Source: Sporosarcina aquimarina (lineage in GTDB: Bacteria > Bacillota > Bacilli > Bacillales_A > Planococcaceae). Taken from it: a stretch of 64,000 nucleotides of DNA. The notes under the pieces are model-generated. The model did no database searches and was not told where the DNA came from. It saw only the letters and a list, made by a program, of their open reading frames with translations. Below, in pieces: positions 33,110 through 42,106 of the stretch. Each line of letters starts with the position of its first letter. Position 1 is the first letter of the stretch. The DNA is taken from positions 1,054,001 through 1,118,000 of the forward strand of contig NZ_JAMBOM010000001.1 of NCBI RefSeq assembly GCF_023715615.1, given 5' to 3'. The position numbers and the translations under genes were made by a program.

Positions 33110-33787
33110 ATGGAAAAAGGAATACAAATTGCAATAGATGGTCCTGCAGCTGCAGGTAAAAGTACAATCGCAAAAATAACAGCAAACAAGTTGGGATACA
33201 CTTACATCGATACAGGTGCAATGTACCGGGCTCTAACATATAAGGCGTTAAAAGAGCATATAGATGTATATGACGATGATGCCCTCTCTAGTTTGTTGGA
33301 GCGGATCGATATTGAGTTATTACCAACCGAAGAAGGACAAAGTGTGCGAGTAGATGATGAAGATGTTACGGAAGAGATTCGGTCACAGGAAGTTACGTCA
33401 AATGTATCTGCTACCGCTGCTCAACCACGTGTTAGAGAAATAATGGTAGAAAAGCAACGACTTTTAGCGAATACTAAAGGGGTTGTAATGGATGGTAGAG
33501 ATATCGGAACTGCAGTATTACCGGATGCGGAACTGAAAATATTCATGACTGCTTCTGTAGAAGAACGTGCCGCAAGACGTTTTGTGGAGAACACGAAAAG
33601 AGGCATTGATCGTTCGATGGAAGAGCTCTGCCAAGACATCGCGAATCGGGACAAGGCAGATACAGAACGTATCGCATCTCCACTAAAGCAAGCGAGTGAT
33701 GCGATTTTTATCGATACAACCTCGATGAGTATTGAACAAGTTGCAGATACGATCATTCATCATGCAGAAAAGAGGAAGCGCCCATGA
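33110..33787 (+). CDS. cmk: Cytidylate kinase
   Basis: Phosphorylates CMP and dCMP with ATP. P-loop DGPAAAGKST at residues 9-18; the NMP-binding region includes DTGAMYRAL and MDGRDIGTAVLPDA; the lid has RAARRFVE. The ATG at 33110 behind GGGGGT gives 225 residues (224 in B. subtilis). It overlaps plsC by 4 bases (ATGA). Confidence 0.96.
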   Translation: MEKGIQIAIDGPAAAGKSTIAKITANKLGYTYIDTGAMYRALTYKALKEHIDVYDDDALSSLLERIDIELLPTEEGQSVRVDDEDVTEEIRSQEVTSNVSATAAQPRVREIMVEKQRLLANTKGVVMDGRDIGTAVLPDAELKIFMTASVEERAARRFVENTKRGIDRSMEELCQDIANRDKADTERIASPLKQASDAIFIDTTSMSIEQVADTIIHHAEKRKRP

Positions 33788-34365
33788 ATTTATATCCTCT
33801 TGGGAAGGCACTGTGTACTGCAGTGTTAAAACCGTTCTATCGAATCAAAGTAATCGGTCAAGAAAATTTCCCTAAAGACCAAGGCGTTCTTTTGTGTACC
33901 AATCATATCGATAACTTAGATCCGCCTGTTGTTGGTTTAACAGCTCCGCGTCCTGTGCACTTTATGGCGAAAGAAGAGCTGTTCCAACTTCCTGTGTTAA
34001 AATCAATATTACCTAATGTGAATGCCTTTCCTGTAAAACGAGGGCTGAGTGATCGTCAGGCGATTCGTAAAGCGCTTGAATTACTTCGCTCAGGACAAGT
34101 AGTTGGAATGTTTCCTGAAGGAACAAGGAGTAAAACTGGGGAAATAGGGAAAGGACTAACAGGGGCAGGTTTTTTTGCACTCAAAGGAGATGCGTTAGTC
34201 ATGCCTTGTGCAATTATTGGCCCATATCGCCCGTTCAAACAGCTGAAAGTAGTTTACGGGGAACCAATTGATATGACATCTTACCGTGAACGAAAAGCTT
34301 CTGCCGAAGAAGTTACAGAAGTAATTATGGCCGCTATTCAACAGCTAATCGAAAAAAATCGCTGA
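33784..34365 (+). CDS. plsC: 1-acyl-sn-glycerol-3-phosphate acyltransferase
   Basis: Membrane acyltransferase making phosphatidic acid, 193 residues. Motif I NHIDNLDPP (NHx4D) holds the catalytic His and Asp; motif III is FPEGTRSKTG; motif IV MPCAIIGPY follows. Coupled to cmk by a 4-base overlap. This gene is not between cmk and the S1 gene in B. subtilis, so it is an insertion relative to that order, though cmk-plsC pairs are common in other firmicutes. Confidence 0.93.
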   Translation: MNLYPLGKALCTAVLKPFYRIKVIGQENFPKDQGVLLCTNHIDNLDPPVVGLTAPRPVHFMAKEELFQLPVLKSILPNVNAFPVKRGLSDRQAIRKALELLRSGQVVGMFPEGTRSKTGEIGKGLTGAGFFALKGDALVMPCAIIGPYRPFKQLKVVYGEPIDMTSYRERKASAEEVTEVIMAAIQQLIEKNR

Positions 34366-34382
34366 CACACAAGTTCAATTTT

Positions 34383-34411
34383 TTGTTTTTATGGGTATAT
34401 TCCAATAGTAT
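34383..34411 (+). promoter_or_regulatory. Possible sigma-A promoter for the S1 gene
   Basis: TTGTTT, 17-base spacer, TAGTAT, 33 bases before the ATG. Weak -10. Confidence 0.35.
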
Positions 34412-34443
34412 AGAATTATGATTATTATGGAGGAGGACTACAT

Positions 34444-35583
34444 ATGACTGAAGAGATGAATGTAGAAGCAATGGACGGATACAACGAAGGAGATCGTGTG
34501 ACAGGTAAAGTAACTAAAATTGAAGACAAATCTGTCACAGTAGAAATTTCTGGAGCACCATTTGACGGCGTGATTCCAATCAGTGAATTATCTAGTCTTC
34601 ACATCGAGACAGCATCAGATGCAGTAAAAGAAGGCGACGAACTAGAACTTTCTATTATTAAAGTTGAAGATGATGCCTTCGTGTTATCTAAACGTAAAGT
34701 GGATGCTGAAGATGCTTGGGATACTTTGGAAGAGCAATTTAATAATTCTGTCACAATTACAACAGAAGTGAAAGATGTTGTAAAAGGTGGTTTAGTAGTA
34801 GACCTAGGAGTGCGAGGATTCATCCCTGCATCCTTAGTCGAAGATCATTTTGTCGAATCATTTGAAGACTACAAAGGTCGCTCAATGGAATTTAAGATTG
34901 TAGAAATGGATAAAGAGAAAAACCGGTTAATCCTTTCTCATCGTGCAGTTATTCAAGAAGAAAAATCATCTAAAAAAGAGGAAATCCTAGAAAACCTTCA
35001 CGAAGGCCAAGTCCTTGAAGGTACCGTGCAACGCATCGCTTCATTTGGTGCATTTGTAGATTTAGGCGGCGTGGATGGCTTAGTTCACATTTCCCAAATC
35101 GCTCATGGACATGTTGAGAAAGTTTCGGATGTCCTAAAAGAAGGCGATAAAGTGCAAGTCAAGATTTTGGCGGTGGACCGCGACTCTGAACGAATTAGCT
35201 TATCTATTAAGGAAACGTTAGCTGGCCCATGGGAAGGCATTGAAGACAAAGCCCCTAAGGGTGCAGTCTTACAGGGAACTGTAAAACGTCTTGTGTCTTA
35301 CGGAGCTTTCGTTGAAGTATCCCCAGGGGTCGAAGGCCTTGTGCATATTTCAAGAATTTCTCATGATCATATTGGGACACCGAACGAAGTTTTGTCTGAA
35401 GGACAAAATGTTGAAGTGAAAGTATTGGACGTCAATCCTAATGATAAACGTCTCTCTCTAAGTATAAAGGATCTAACTGATAAAGAAGAGGACACCTACG
35501 ATGGCTATGAAATGCCAGAAGAACCATCTGGTTTCTCTATCAGTGATGTCATCGGAGATCAGTTAAAAAAATTCTCCAACTAA
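34444..35583 (+). CDS. rpsA: S1 RNA-binding domain protein (ribosomal protein S1 homologue, YpfD-like)
   Basis: A 379-residue protein with four S1 domains, at about 15-86, 103-172, 190-258 and 273-344. The last two are strongest (GTVQRIASFGAFVDLGGVDG, GTVKRLVSYGAFVEVSPGVEG), each ending RISLSIK or RLSLSIK. Firmicute versions have four domains against six in E. coli S1 and are not essential in B. subtilis; a role in translation or mRNA binding is inferred. GGAGGAGG precedes the ATG; a terminator follows. Confidence 0.93.
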   Translation: MTEEMNVEAMDGYNEGDRVTGKVTKIEDKSVTVEISGAPFDGVIPISELSSLHIETASDAVKEGDELELSIIKVEDDAFVLSKRKVDAEDAWDTLEEQFNNSVTITTEVKDVVKGGLVVDLGVRGFIPASLVEDHFVESFEDYKGRSMEFKIVEMDKEKNRLILSHRAVIQEEKSSKKEEILENLHEGQVLEGTVQRIASFGAFVDLGGVDGLVHISQIAHGHVEKVSDVLKEGDKVQVKILAVDRDSERISLSIKETLAGPWEGIEDKAPKGAVLQGTVKRLVSYGAFVEVSPGVEGLVHISRISHDHIGTPNEVLSEGQNVEVKVLDVNPNDKRLSLSIKDLTDKEEDTYDGYEMPEEPSGFSISDVIGDQLKKFSN

Positions 35584-35614
35584 AAAGGTTTGCGAACCTG
35601 TAACAACTGTATTG

Positions 35615-35653
35615 AAAGAGATGGCTCTTTTAGGAGCGCCATCTCTTTTTTTT
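35615..35653 (+). terminator. Intrinsic terminator after the S1 gene
   Basis: AAAGAGATGGC pairs with GCCATCTCTTT, followed by a long T run. Confidence 0.9.
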
Positions 35654-35695
35654 GTGTATAATATGCAGAAGATAGCTTGGAAGGATGAATGACTA

Positions 35696-37006
35696 ATGAG
35701 TAAACCAACAGTAGCCATCGTAGGACGTCCGAATGTCGGTAAGTCCACGATTTTTAACAGAATTGTCGGAGAACGTATTTCGATAGTGGAAGATGTTTCA
35801 GGTGTGACCCGGGACCGCATTTACAGTGCGGCAGATTGGTTGTCTCACGACTTTAATTTGATTGACACGGGTGGAATTGATATTGGGGATGAGCCGTTCC
35901 TAGTTCAAATCCGTATGCAGGCTGAAATTGCAATCGAGGAAGCGGATGTAATTATTTTCCTGACAAACGGAAGAGAAGGCGTTACCGATGCAGATGAGCA
36001 AGTTGCGAAAATCTTGTATAAGACAAAAAAGCCAGTAGTTCTTGCCGTCAATAAGGTGGATAACCCTGAGATGAAGGATATGATTTATGATTTCTATTCA
36101 CTCGGTTTTGGTGATCCGCATCCTATCTCGGGATCACATGGCTTAGGACTTGGAGACCTTTTGGATACCGTTGCAGAAAATTTCCCTGATCCATCAGAAG
36201 AAGAAATTGAAGAGGATGTTATTCGCTTTTCTTTAATTGGTCGACCGAATGTTGGGAAGTCTTCTCTTGTCAACGCATTGCTAGGTGAGGAACGTGTTAT
36301 CGTAAGTGACGTTGCTGGAACTACAACTGATGCAATTGACTCTTCATATGAATATGAAGGGCAGAAATTTAAAATTATTGATACAGCAGGAATGCGTAAA
36401 AAAGGTAAAGTGTACGAAAATACGGAAAAATACAGTGTGCTACGTGCGCTAAAAGCAATCGATCGTTCTGACGTTGTACTGATTGTCATTAACGGTGAAG
36501 AAGGTATTCGCGAGCAGGATAAGCGGATTGCAGGGTACGCAGAAGAGGCCGGGAAAGGAATTCTATTCGTTGTCAACAAGTGGGATGCTCTTGAAAAAGA
36601 TGAAAAGACGATGAATCGCTTTAACGAAGATATTCGTAAAAATTTCTTATTCCTGGATTATGCACCGATTGCCTATGTATCAGCAAAAACAAAACAGCGG
36701 GTTCGCTCGTTGTTTGATATGATTATTAATATTAGTGAAAATCATTCAATGCGCATTCAATCCAGCGTACTAAACGAAGTGGTTGAGGATGCAATCGCTA
36801 GAAATCCTGCACCGACGGATAAAGGTAAACGACTCCGTATTTATTATTCAACTCAAGTAGCAGTTAGACCTCCTGCTTTTGTCGTATTTGTAAATGATAC
36901 AGAACTAATGCACTTTTCATATGAACGATTCCTTCGCAATCGTTTGCGTGAGTCTTTCGGATTTGAAGGAACACCAATTCGAATTATCACTCGGGCTAGA
37001 AGTTAA
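35696..37006 (+). CDS. der: Ribosome-assembly GTPase Der (EngA)
   Basis: Essential tandem GTPase of 50S subunit assembly, 436 residues. Two G domains are present: the first with GRPNVGKST at 10-18, DTGG and NKVD; the second with GRPNVGKSS from residue 182, DTAGMRKK and NKWD. A C-terminal KH-like domain (about 350-436) contains [15 protein letters not shown] at 35657 lies just after the preceding terminator and may be its -10. Confidence 0.97.
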   Translation: MSKPTVAIVGRPNVGKSTIFNRIVGERISIVEDVSGVTRDRIYSAADWLSHDFNLIDTGGIDIGDEPFLVQIRMQAEIAIEEADVIIFLTNGREGVTDADEQVAKILYKTKKPVVLAVNKVDNPEMKDMIYDFYSLGFGDPHPISGSHGLGLGDLLDTVAENFPDPSEEEIEEDVIRFSLIGRPNVGKSSLVNALLGEERVIVSDVAGTTTDAIDSSYEYEGQKFKIIDTAGMRKKGKVYENTEKYSVLRALKAIDRSDVVLIVINGEEGIREQDKRIAGYAEEAGKGILFVVNKWDALEKDEKTMNRFNEDIRKNFLFLDYAPIAYVSAKTKQRVRSLFDMIINISENHSMRIQSSVLNEVVEDAIARNPAPTDKGKRLRIYYSTQVAVRPPAFVVFVNDTELMHFSYERFLRNRLRESFGFEGTPIRIITRARS

Positions 37007-37033
37007 CGAAACTGTGGGAAAGGATGAGGAAAC

Positions 37034-38050
37034 GTGACAAAAGTTTCTGTAATTGGTGCTGGGAGCTGGGGAACCGCTCTTGCCTTTGTTCTTGCTGAAA
37101 ATGGACATGACTGTCTAATTTGGGGAAGACGGAAACAGCAAACCAATGAGATAAACGAACAGCATACGAATCATTCATATTTGAAAAATTGCATGCTACC
37201 AGAATCACTGAAAGCAACTTCAGATCTAAAGCAAGCTGTTGAGCATGCTGATGTTCTAATCGTTGCTGTACCGACAAAAGGAATGAGGGAAATCGGTGCA
37301 CAATTGAATAGTTTGATACAAAATCCGAAACTCATCGTACATGTGTCTAAAGGTATTGAACCTGATACGCTCAAGCGAATTACTGAAATGCTAACAGAAG
37401 AAATTCGACCTGAAGCACGTAGAGCCTTGGTTGTCCTCTCGGGGCCATCTCATGCGGAGGAAGTCGTATTGCGTCATCCGACGACCGTAACAGTGGCCTC
37501 AGAGGATGGTCAAGCTGCAGAAGAGGTTCAGACACTATTCATGAACTCATATTTCCGCGTGTATACAAACGAAGACGTTCTCGGAGTTGAGCTAGGCGGG
37601 GCTTTGAAAAATGTTATCGCACTTGCTGCTGGGATTACAGACGGTTTAGAATATGGCGATAACGCAAAAGCCGCCCTAATAACTCGAGGTCTTGCAGAGA
37701 TTACGCGTCTTGGGGTTAAGATGGGGGCGAGTCCCCTTACATTTGCAGGGCTTGCCGGTATGGGAGATCTTATCGTCACGGCAAACAGTGTCCATTCGCG
37801 TAACTGGAAAGCAGGAAATATGCTTGGGAAAGGTCATTCACTAGAAGAAGTGACACAAGGCATGGGAATGGTGATTGAAGGCGTCCGTACAACTAAGGCA
37901 GCTCATCAGTTAGCAAAGCAATATGACGTTTCAATGCCATTAACAGAGGCCCTATATACTGTCTTGTTTGAAGATAATGAACCGAAAGAAGCGGTAGATT
38001 GGTTAATGAGTCGAGGGAAAAAGAAGGAAACTGACGATTTTTCCAATTAA
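37034..38050 (+). CDS. gpsA: Glycerol-3-phosphate dehydrogenase [NAD(P)+]
   Basis: Makes sn-glycerol 3-phosphate from dihydroxyacetone phosphate for phospholipid synthesis. The NAD(P)-binding GAGSWGTALAFVLAENGH is at residues 7-24; the catalytic Lys lies in LGGALKNVIALAAGI near 192, with GLAGMGDLIVTA in the C-terminal domain. 338 residues. The GTG start follows AAAGGATGAGG. It follows der as in B. subtilis. Confidence 0.97.
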   Translation: MTKVSVIGAGSWGTALAFVLAENGHDCLIWGRRKQQTNEINEQHTNHSYLKNCMLPESLKATSDLKQAVEHADVLIVAVPTKGMREIGAQLNSLIQNPKLIVHVSKGIEPDTLKRITEMLTEEIRPEARRALVVLSGPSHAEEVVLRHPTTVTVASEDGQAAEEVQTLFMNSYFRVYTNEDVLGVELGGALKNVIALAAGITDGLEYGDNAKAALITRGLAEITRLGVKMGASPLTFAGLAGMGDLIVTANSVHSRNWKAGNMLGKGHSLEEVTQGMGMVIEGVRTTKAAHQLAKQYDVSMPLTEALYTVLFEDNEPKEAVDWLMSRGKKKETDDFSN

Positions 38051-38063
38051 AGGAGCTTATTTA

Positions 38064-38096
38064 ATGTTCTCGCGAATTACGCGTTGTGTCGCATAA
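38064..38096 (+). CDS. Possible 10-residue leader peptide upstream of yphE
   Basis: An ATG 7 bases after a perfect AAAGGAGC opens a 10-codon frame (MFSRITRCVA) ending 27 bases before yphE. It has no known relative. It may be a translated leader or only a remnant with a fossil ribosome site. Confidence 0.2.
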   Translation: MFSRITRCVA

Positions 38097-38123
38097 ATTT
38101 ACGACTGGAAGGAATGACGTACT

Positions 38124-38327
38124 TTGTCCTCGTTGGATAAAATGTGGCTATCTTTTTACGCCATGGGTTTCATGATGATTTCAATGGGACTCATTCATGT
38201 TAGCCGTACCAAATTAACAAATAAGCTTCTCAAGATAGTGTTTGCGGTCATTGCCTATTGTTTACTGATCTTTTCATTCTTTGCAATGATCTATCTCGTC
38301 TTTAACGGACCTACGGGAGGCTCGTAA
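38124..38327 (+). CDS. yphE: DUF2768 small membrane protein (YphE-like)
   Basis: A 67-residue protein with two hydrophobic helices (about 7-25 and 36-60). B. subtilis yphE encodes a protein of the same size, topology and position between gpsA and yphF. Function unknown; yphE and yphF sit with spoIVA, suggesting a sporulation link by context only. The start is a TTG at 38124 after GGAAGGA; a second TTG at 38133 is also possible. Confidence 0.75.
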   Translation: MSSLDKMWLSFYAMGFMMISMGLIHVSRTKLTNKLLKIVFAVIAYCLLIFSFFAMIYLVFNGPTGGS

Positions 38328-38331
38328 ATCT

Positions 38332-39051
38332 ATGAAAAGAATGTTACTACTTCCTATAGTGGCGATACTTTCTATTTTTTTGTCAGGATGCATGTACCCT
38401 CAAGATGAAATAGAAAGCAAGCAGAGACCATATGAGGATCAGCTAGGGACTGTTCAAAAAGCGGTAGATACGTACCGTGAACAGTCACAAGGTTTATTGC
38501 CAATAAAAACACGGGATATGGATGTCGATCAATATATTAAATATCCAATAGATTTCACTAAAATTGTTCCATCTCTAACGGAGAAAATCCCTTCAAATGC
38601 TTATGAGCAAGGGGGGATTTATCAATATGTTTTAATGGACGTGGAAGAAAACCCAACAGTTAAGCTTGTAGATTTACGTGTTGCAGAAAGAATTCGGGAA
38701 CTGATATTACGAAAAACAGTGAATGGTGTACTGCCTTTCAAAGATCCTGTTCAAGAAGGTGCAAACGTCTATGAAGTGGATTTTGAAAAAATGGGTCTTA
38801 AGGAACCGTTGACTGTAGAGAGTCCTTATTCTGATGCTCATTTACCACTTGTTGTTGGCGGAGACGGCAATTTCTATATCGATTATTCAATAGATTTAAA
38901 CCGTATTTTGGAGAAGGAAAAGCCTGATGTGAAGCCAGGAGAGGACATTCGCTACTTGCTTTCAGAAAAACATCCGATACTCCCTGCTTATTCTTTACCG
39001 TATACGGTTAACGAAAACAATGAACCGATTTTCATGAAATCGTCTAACTAA
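38332..39051 (+). CDS. yphF: Lipoprotein YphF
   Basis: A 239-residue lipoprotein. The signal peptide ends in the lipobox LSGC with Cys20 as the lipidated residue. The mature part has no recognised catalytic motif; a segment around KTRDMDVDQYIKYPIDF and LPLVVGGDGNFYIDYSID looks like the conserved core of the B. subtilis YphF family. GGGAGGC precedes the ATG, four bases after yphE, so the two are co-transcribed. Function unknown. Confidence 0.82.
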   Translation: MKRMLLLPIVAILSIFLSGCMYPQDEIESKQRPYEDQLGTVQKAVDTYREQSQGLLPIKTRDMDVDQYIKYPIDFTKIVPSLTEKIPSNAYEQGGIYQYVLMDVEENPTVKLVDLRVAERIRELILRKTVNGVLPFKDPVQEGANVYEVDFEKMGLKEPLTVESPYSDAHLPLVVGGDGNFYIDYSIDLNRILEKEKPDVKPGEDIRYLLSEKHPILPAYSLPYTVNENNEPIFMKSSN

Positions 39052-39056
39052 ACAAG

Positions 39057-39095
39057 AAAACGTTTTGTGCTTTTATGCATGAAACGTTTTTTGTT
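39057..39095 (+). terminator. Intrinsic terminator after yphF
   Basis: AAAACGTTT pairs with AAACGTTTT, followed by more T. A CATAAACT just after it (39098-39105) resembles a sigma-E -10 for spoIVA. Confidence 0.7.
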
Positions 39096-39134
39096 TTCAT
39101 AAACTACTATGCGTAGAAAAGGAGGACGATGGAA

Positions 39135-40613
39135 ATGAAAGAAGAACTATATGAAAACTTAGCGAGACGAACAGATGGCGATATTTATATCGGAGTGGTA
39201 GGACCTGTTCGTGTCGGAAAATCTACTTTTGTTAAACGTGTCATGGAAGAAGTAGTTATCCCCAATATGAGTGAGCAGGCAGACCGTACTCGAGCACAGG
39301 ATGAGCTCCCACAAAGCTCTCCAGGGCCAGTCATCATGACGGCTGAGCCGAAATTTGTCCCTGCACAAGGAACGGCGGTTTCGATTGGAGATGGGGAACT
39401 CTCTTTTCAAATTCGACTGGCAGACTGTGTGGGGTATGTCATCGATGGTGTGAAAGGGTATGAGGATGAGGATGGCCCTAAATACGTCCATACTCCATGG
39501 CATAATGAACCGATTCCATTTGAAGAGGCAGCTCGTATCGGAACAGACAAAGTTATTCGAGATCATTCAACAATCGGTATCTTGCTGACTACCGATGGAA
39601 CCGTCAATAATATTCCGAGAGCTTCTGCTGAAGCTGCGGAAACAGAAATTGTATCAAAACTTAAGGAAATTGGTAAGCCGTTTGTCATTGTTCTGAACTC
39701 GAAAATGCCAGCACATGAAAAAACGGTTCAATTAAAACAACAACTACAAGAAGAACATGGTGTTCCTGTCATTGCAATTAGTGCGGATCAGTTGAATGCA
39801 CAGGAAATCCAATTGATTTTAAAAGAAGCCCTTTATGAATTCCCAATTACACATATTGACCTTCAAAAGCCGGACTGGATGGATGTGTTAGGCTCAGAGC
39901 ATTATTTAAATTCGAATATTGATGAAATAATTAATGAAGGCTTCCTTGAAGCATCCAAGATCCGTAAAGTTCAACAACTTGCGGAACGGTTGAATGAAGA
40001 GGACTACATTAAGCATGCAGAAGTCATTGAGGTAGATGCAGGAAAAGGAAGAGCCATCCTGGACTTGAAAATAGACGAACAAACGTATCTGGGCGTTTGT
40101 GAGTCCTATATGGACACCGAGATGAAAACGAAGAAAGACTGGCTAATATTCATCCAAGAAGCGGTCAAAGCGAAAAAATCCTATGATATGTTCGCTGAGG
40201 CAATCGAGACTGCGAAAAAGGAAGGGTATGGGGTCGCCTTGCCAACCATTGCAGATTTCCAGCCGACGCAGCCTGAACTTATAAAACAAGACTCTTTTTA
40301 TGGAGTACGCATGAAAGCTACAGCTCCAGCGTTACATGTGATTCGGATTGATATGGAAGCAGAATTTGCCCCTCTCATCGGTTCTGAATTCCATAGTCAT
40401 CATTTGTTGAAAGAACTGAAAAATGCTTACTTACACGATCGTGAAGCGTTGTGGGAGACTCAATTGTTTGGAACACCGCTCCATGAAGTGTTGAAGGAAA
40501 GCATCCGATTTAAGACGTCTGCAGTACCTTCCAGCGCTCGGAGAAGACTGCGTGAGACCATTGAGAAAATGGTGAATGAAGGAAATAAAGGCATGGTGAC
40601 GTTCATCGTCTAA
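39135..40613 (+). CDS. spoIVA: Stage IV sporulation protein A (coat morphogenetic ATPase)
   Basis: Mother-cell ATPase that polymerises on the forespore surface as the base of the coat. The N-terminal Walker A GPVRVGKST has Lys29; the Walker B region ADCVGYVIDG follows. The C-terminal part ends NEGNKGMVTFIV, the membrane-targeting end conserved in the family. The ATG at 39135, 9 bases after GGAGG, gives 492 residues, the B. subtilis length; an ATG at 39129 is too close to the ribosome site. It stands alone between terminators. Confidence 0.97.
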   Translation: MKEELYENLARRTDGDIYIGVVGPVRVGKSTFVKRVMEEVVIPNMSEQADRTRAQDELPQSSPGPVIMTAEPKFVPAQGTAVSIGDGELSFQIRLADCVGYVIDGVKGYEDEDGPKYVHTPWHNEPIPFEEAARIGTDKVIRDHSTIGILLTTDGTVNNIPRASAEAAETEIVSKLKEIGKPFVIVLNSKMPAHEKTVQLKQQLQEEHGVPVIAISADQLNAQEIQLILKEALYEFPITHIDLQKPDWMDVLGSEHYLNSNIDEIINEGFLEASKIRKVQQLAERLNEEDYIKHAEVIEVDAGKGRAILDLKIDEQTYLGVCESYMDTEMKTKKDWLIFIQEAVKAKKSYDMFAEAIETAKKEGYGVALPTIADFQPTQPELIKQDSFYGVRMKATAPALHVIRIDMEAEFAPLIGSEFHSHHLLKELKNAYLHDREALWETQLFGTPLHEVLKESIRFKTSAVPSSARRRLRETIEKMVNEGNKGMVTFIV

Positions 40614-40618
40614 AGAGT

Positions 40619-40646
40619 AAAGATCCGTCTACAGCGGGTCTTTTTT
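40619..40646 (+). terminator. Intrinsic terminator after spoIVA
   Basis: AAAGATCCG-type stem: AGATCCG pairs with CGGGTCT (one G-T pair) around a 7-base loop, followed by TTTTTT. Confidence 0.75.
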
Positions 40647-40688
40647 CTGTTTTTTGGATACCTATCCACCACGTAGACCACAATATTC

Positions 40689-40717
40689 TTGCACCCTAGA
40701 ATTGGTTATGTTACTCT
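40689..40717 (+). promoter_or_regulatory. Possible sigma-A promoter for hupA
   Basis: TTGCAC, 17-base spacer, TACTCT, 50 bases before the ATG. Confidence 0.4.
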
Positions 40718-40767
40718 TTTTACAGTGTTAAAGAGGTTTTACAAACGTTTGAGAGGAGGTGAACGAG

Positions 40768-41040
40768 ATGAACAAAACTGAATTGATCAACTCCGTAGCA
40801 GAAGCAGCAGGTCTTTCTAAGAAGGATGCAACAAAAGCTGTTGAAACTGTATTTGAAACAATCCAAGACGCTCTTTCAAAGGGTGAGAAGGTACAATTGA
40901 TTGGCTTCGGTAACTTCGAAGTACGCGAGCGTGCTGCTCGTAAAGGCCGTAATCCACAATCTGGAGAAGAAATTGAAATCGCAGCTAGCAAAGTTCCTGC
41001 ATTCAAAGCAGGTAAGGCATTGAAAGATGCTGTAAAGTGA
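40768..41040 (+). CDS. hupA: DNA-binding protein HU
   Basis: Small abundant nucleoid protein, 90 residues, that bends DNA as a dimer. [21 protein letters not shown] is the classic start and [25 protein letters not shown] is the DNA-binding arm. The ATG at 40768 follows a near-perfect AGGAGGTGA; a GTG at 40759 is part of that site. B. subtilis hbs has the same place between spoIVA and folE. A strong terminator follows. Confidence 0.98.
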   Translation: MNKTELINSVAEAAGLSKKDATKAVETVFETIQDALSKGEKVQLIGFGNFEVRERAARKGRNPQSGEEIEIAASKVPAFKAGKALKDAVK

Positions 41041-41052
41041 GTTCAATTACAT

Positions 41053-41097
41053 AGAAGCCCGTCAGACGTCCATAACGGATAAGCTGGCGGGCTTCTT
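41053..41097 (+). terminator. Intrinsic terminator after hupA
   Basis: AGAAGCCCGTCAG pairs with CTGGCGGGCTTCT (one G-T pair), followed by TTT. Confidence 0.8.
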
Positions 41098-41150
41098 TCC
41101 GTATTACGAGGTAAATACGAGCCATCAACTGTACTGAATGCGAGGAGTAT

Positions 41151-41158
41151 GCTACTAT
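41151..41158 (+). promoter_or_regulatory. Possible extended -10 promoter for folE
   Basis: TGCTACTAT (41150-41158) fits TGnTAyTAT, 38 bases before the folE ATG; -35 not clear. Confidence 0.3.
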
Positions 41159-41196
41159 TTTGAAAGACTAGATGTGCATCAGAGGAGGTTCCATCC

Positions 41197-41760
41197 ATGG
41201 AAGAAGTGAATTATGGGAAAATAGAACAAGCGGTCACGATGATCCTCGAAGCGATCGGTGAAGATCCGGAGCGAGAAGGATTGTTGGAAACACCAAAGCG
41301 CGTTGCGAAAATGTATGCAGAAGTGTTCGCGGGAATGGCGGATGATCCTCGTATGTACTTTGAAACCGTTTTTCATGAACAACATGAAGAAGTCGTCCTT
41401 GTAAAGGACATTCCATTTTACTCGATGTGTGAACATCATCTTGTTCCATTTTTTGGTGTTGCCCATATTGCATACATACCCCGTGACGGCGTTGTGGCAG
41501 GACTCAGTAAATTAGCAAGAGCTGTTGAAACAACAGCTAAGCGTCCACAATTGCAAGAACGTATTACAACGACTGTCGCAGATGTCATGATGGAAATGTT
41601 GAAGCCACTTGGTGTATACGTCATCATCGAAGCAGAACATATGTGCATGACGATGCGAGGTATAAAAAAACCAGGTTCAAAAACAATTACAACTGCAGCT
41701 AGAGGAATTTACGAACATGATGATGTTAAACGATCAGAAATTCTTTCGCTTGTAAAGTAA
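41197..41760 (+). CDS. folE: GTP cyclohydrolase I
   Basis: First step of folate synthesis, GTP to dihydroneopterin triphosphate, 187 residues. The zinc and substrate motif [20 protein letters not shown] near residues 74-93 and the second Cys in [11 protein letters not shown] are present. AGGAGG precedes the ATG. B. subtilis folE is mtrA, paired with mtrB as here. Confidence 0.97.
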   Translation: MEEVNYGKIEQAVTMILEAIGEDPEREGLLETPKRVAKMYAEVFAGMADDPRMYFETVFHEQHEEVVLVKDIPFYSMCEHHLVPFFGVAHIAYIPRDGVVAGLSKLARAVETTAKRPQLQERITTTVADVMMEMLKPLGVYVIIEAEHMCMTMRGIKKPGSKTITTAARGIYEHDDVKRSEILSLVK

Positions 41761-41772
41761 GATTGCGGTCCT

Positions 41773-41802
41773 TTGCGGATCGCGGTTTAACTATGATATG
41801 AT
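41773..41802 (+). promoter_or_regulatory. Possible sigma-A promoter for mtrB
   Basis: TTGCGG, 18-base spacer, TATGAT, 31 bases before the mtrB ATG. A G-T-rich hairpin from 41761 to 41789 overlaps it. Confidence 0.4.
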
Positions 41803-41833
41803 AGGTAAGATATGAAAGACGGGGGAGAGAACT

Positions 41834-42055
41834 ATGACTGCACCAGATTACATCGTCATTAAAGCAAAAGAAGATGGTGTCAGTGTTATCGGGTTAACCC
41901 GTGGAAACGACACGAAATTCCATCATACGGAAAAACTCGACTGTGGAGAAGTGATGATTGCCCAGTTTACAGAACACACATCCGCTATGAAAATCCGTGG
42001 GAGTGCAGAAATTACAACTGCGCACGGGGTTGTCTCCAGTGAAGAGAGAGCATAA
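41834..42055 (+). CDS. mtrB: trp RNA-binding attenuation protein TRAP
   Basis: An 11-mer ring protein that binds GAG/UAG repeats in RNA when loaded with tryptophan. It is 73 residues and close to B. subtilis MtrB throughout ([41 protein letters not shown]); the RNA-contact Lys/Arg in KIRG and tryptophan-pocket Thr residues are retained. Its classic target, the trp operon, is missing from the aro-his-tyr cluster 6 kb downstream. Confidence 0.96.
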   Translation: MTAPDYIVIKAKEDGVSVIGLTRGNDTKFHHTEKLDCGEVMIAQFTEHTSAMKIRGSAEITTAHGVVSSEERA

Positions 42056-42106
42056 CAGCAACCTGCATCGTTCACTTGTTAGATGCCTTGGAATGGAGAA
42101 ACGGTG

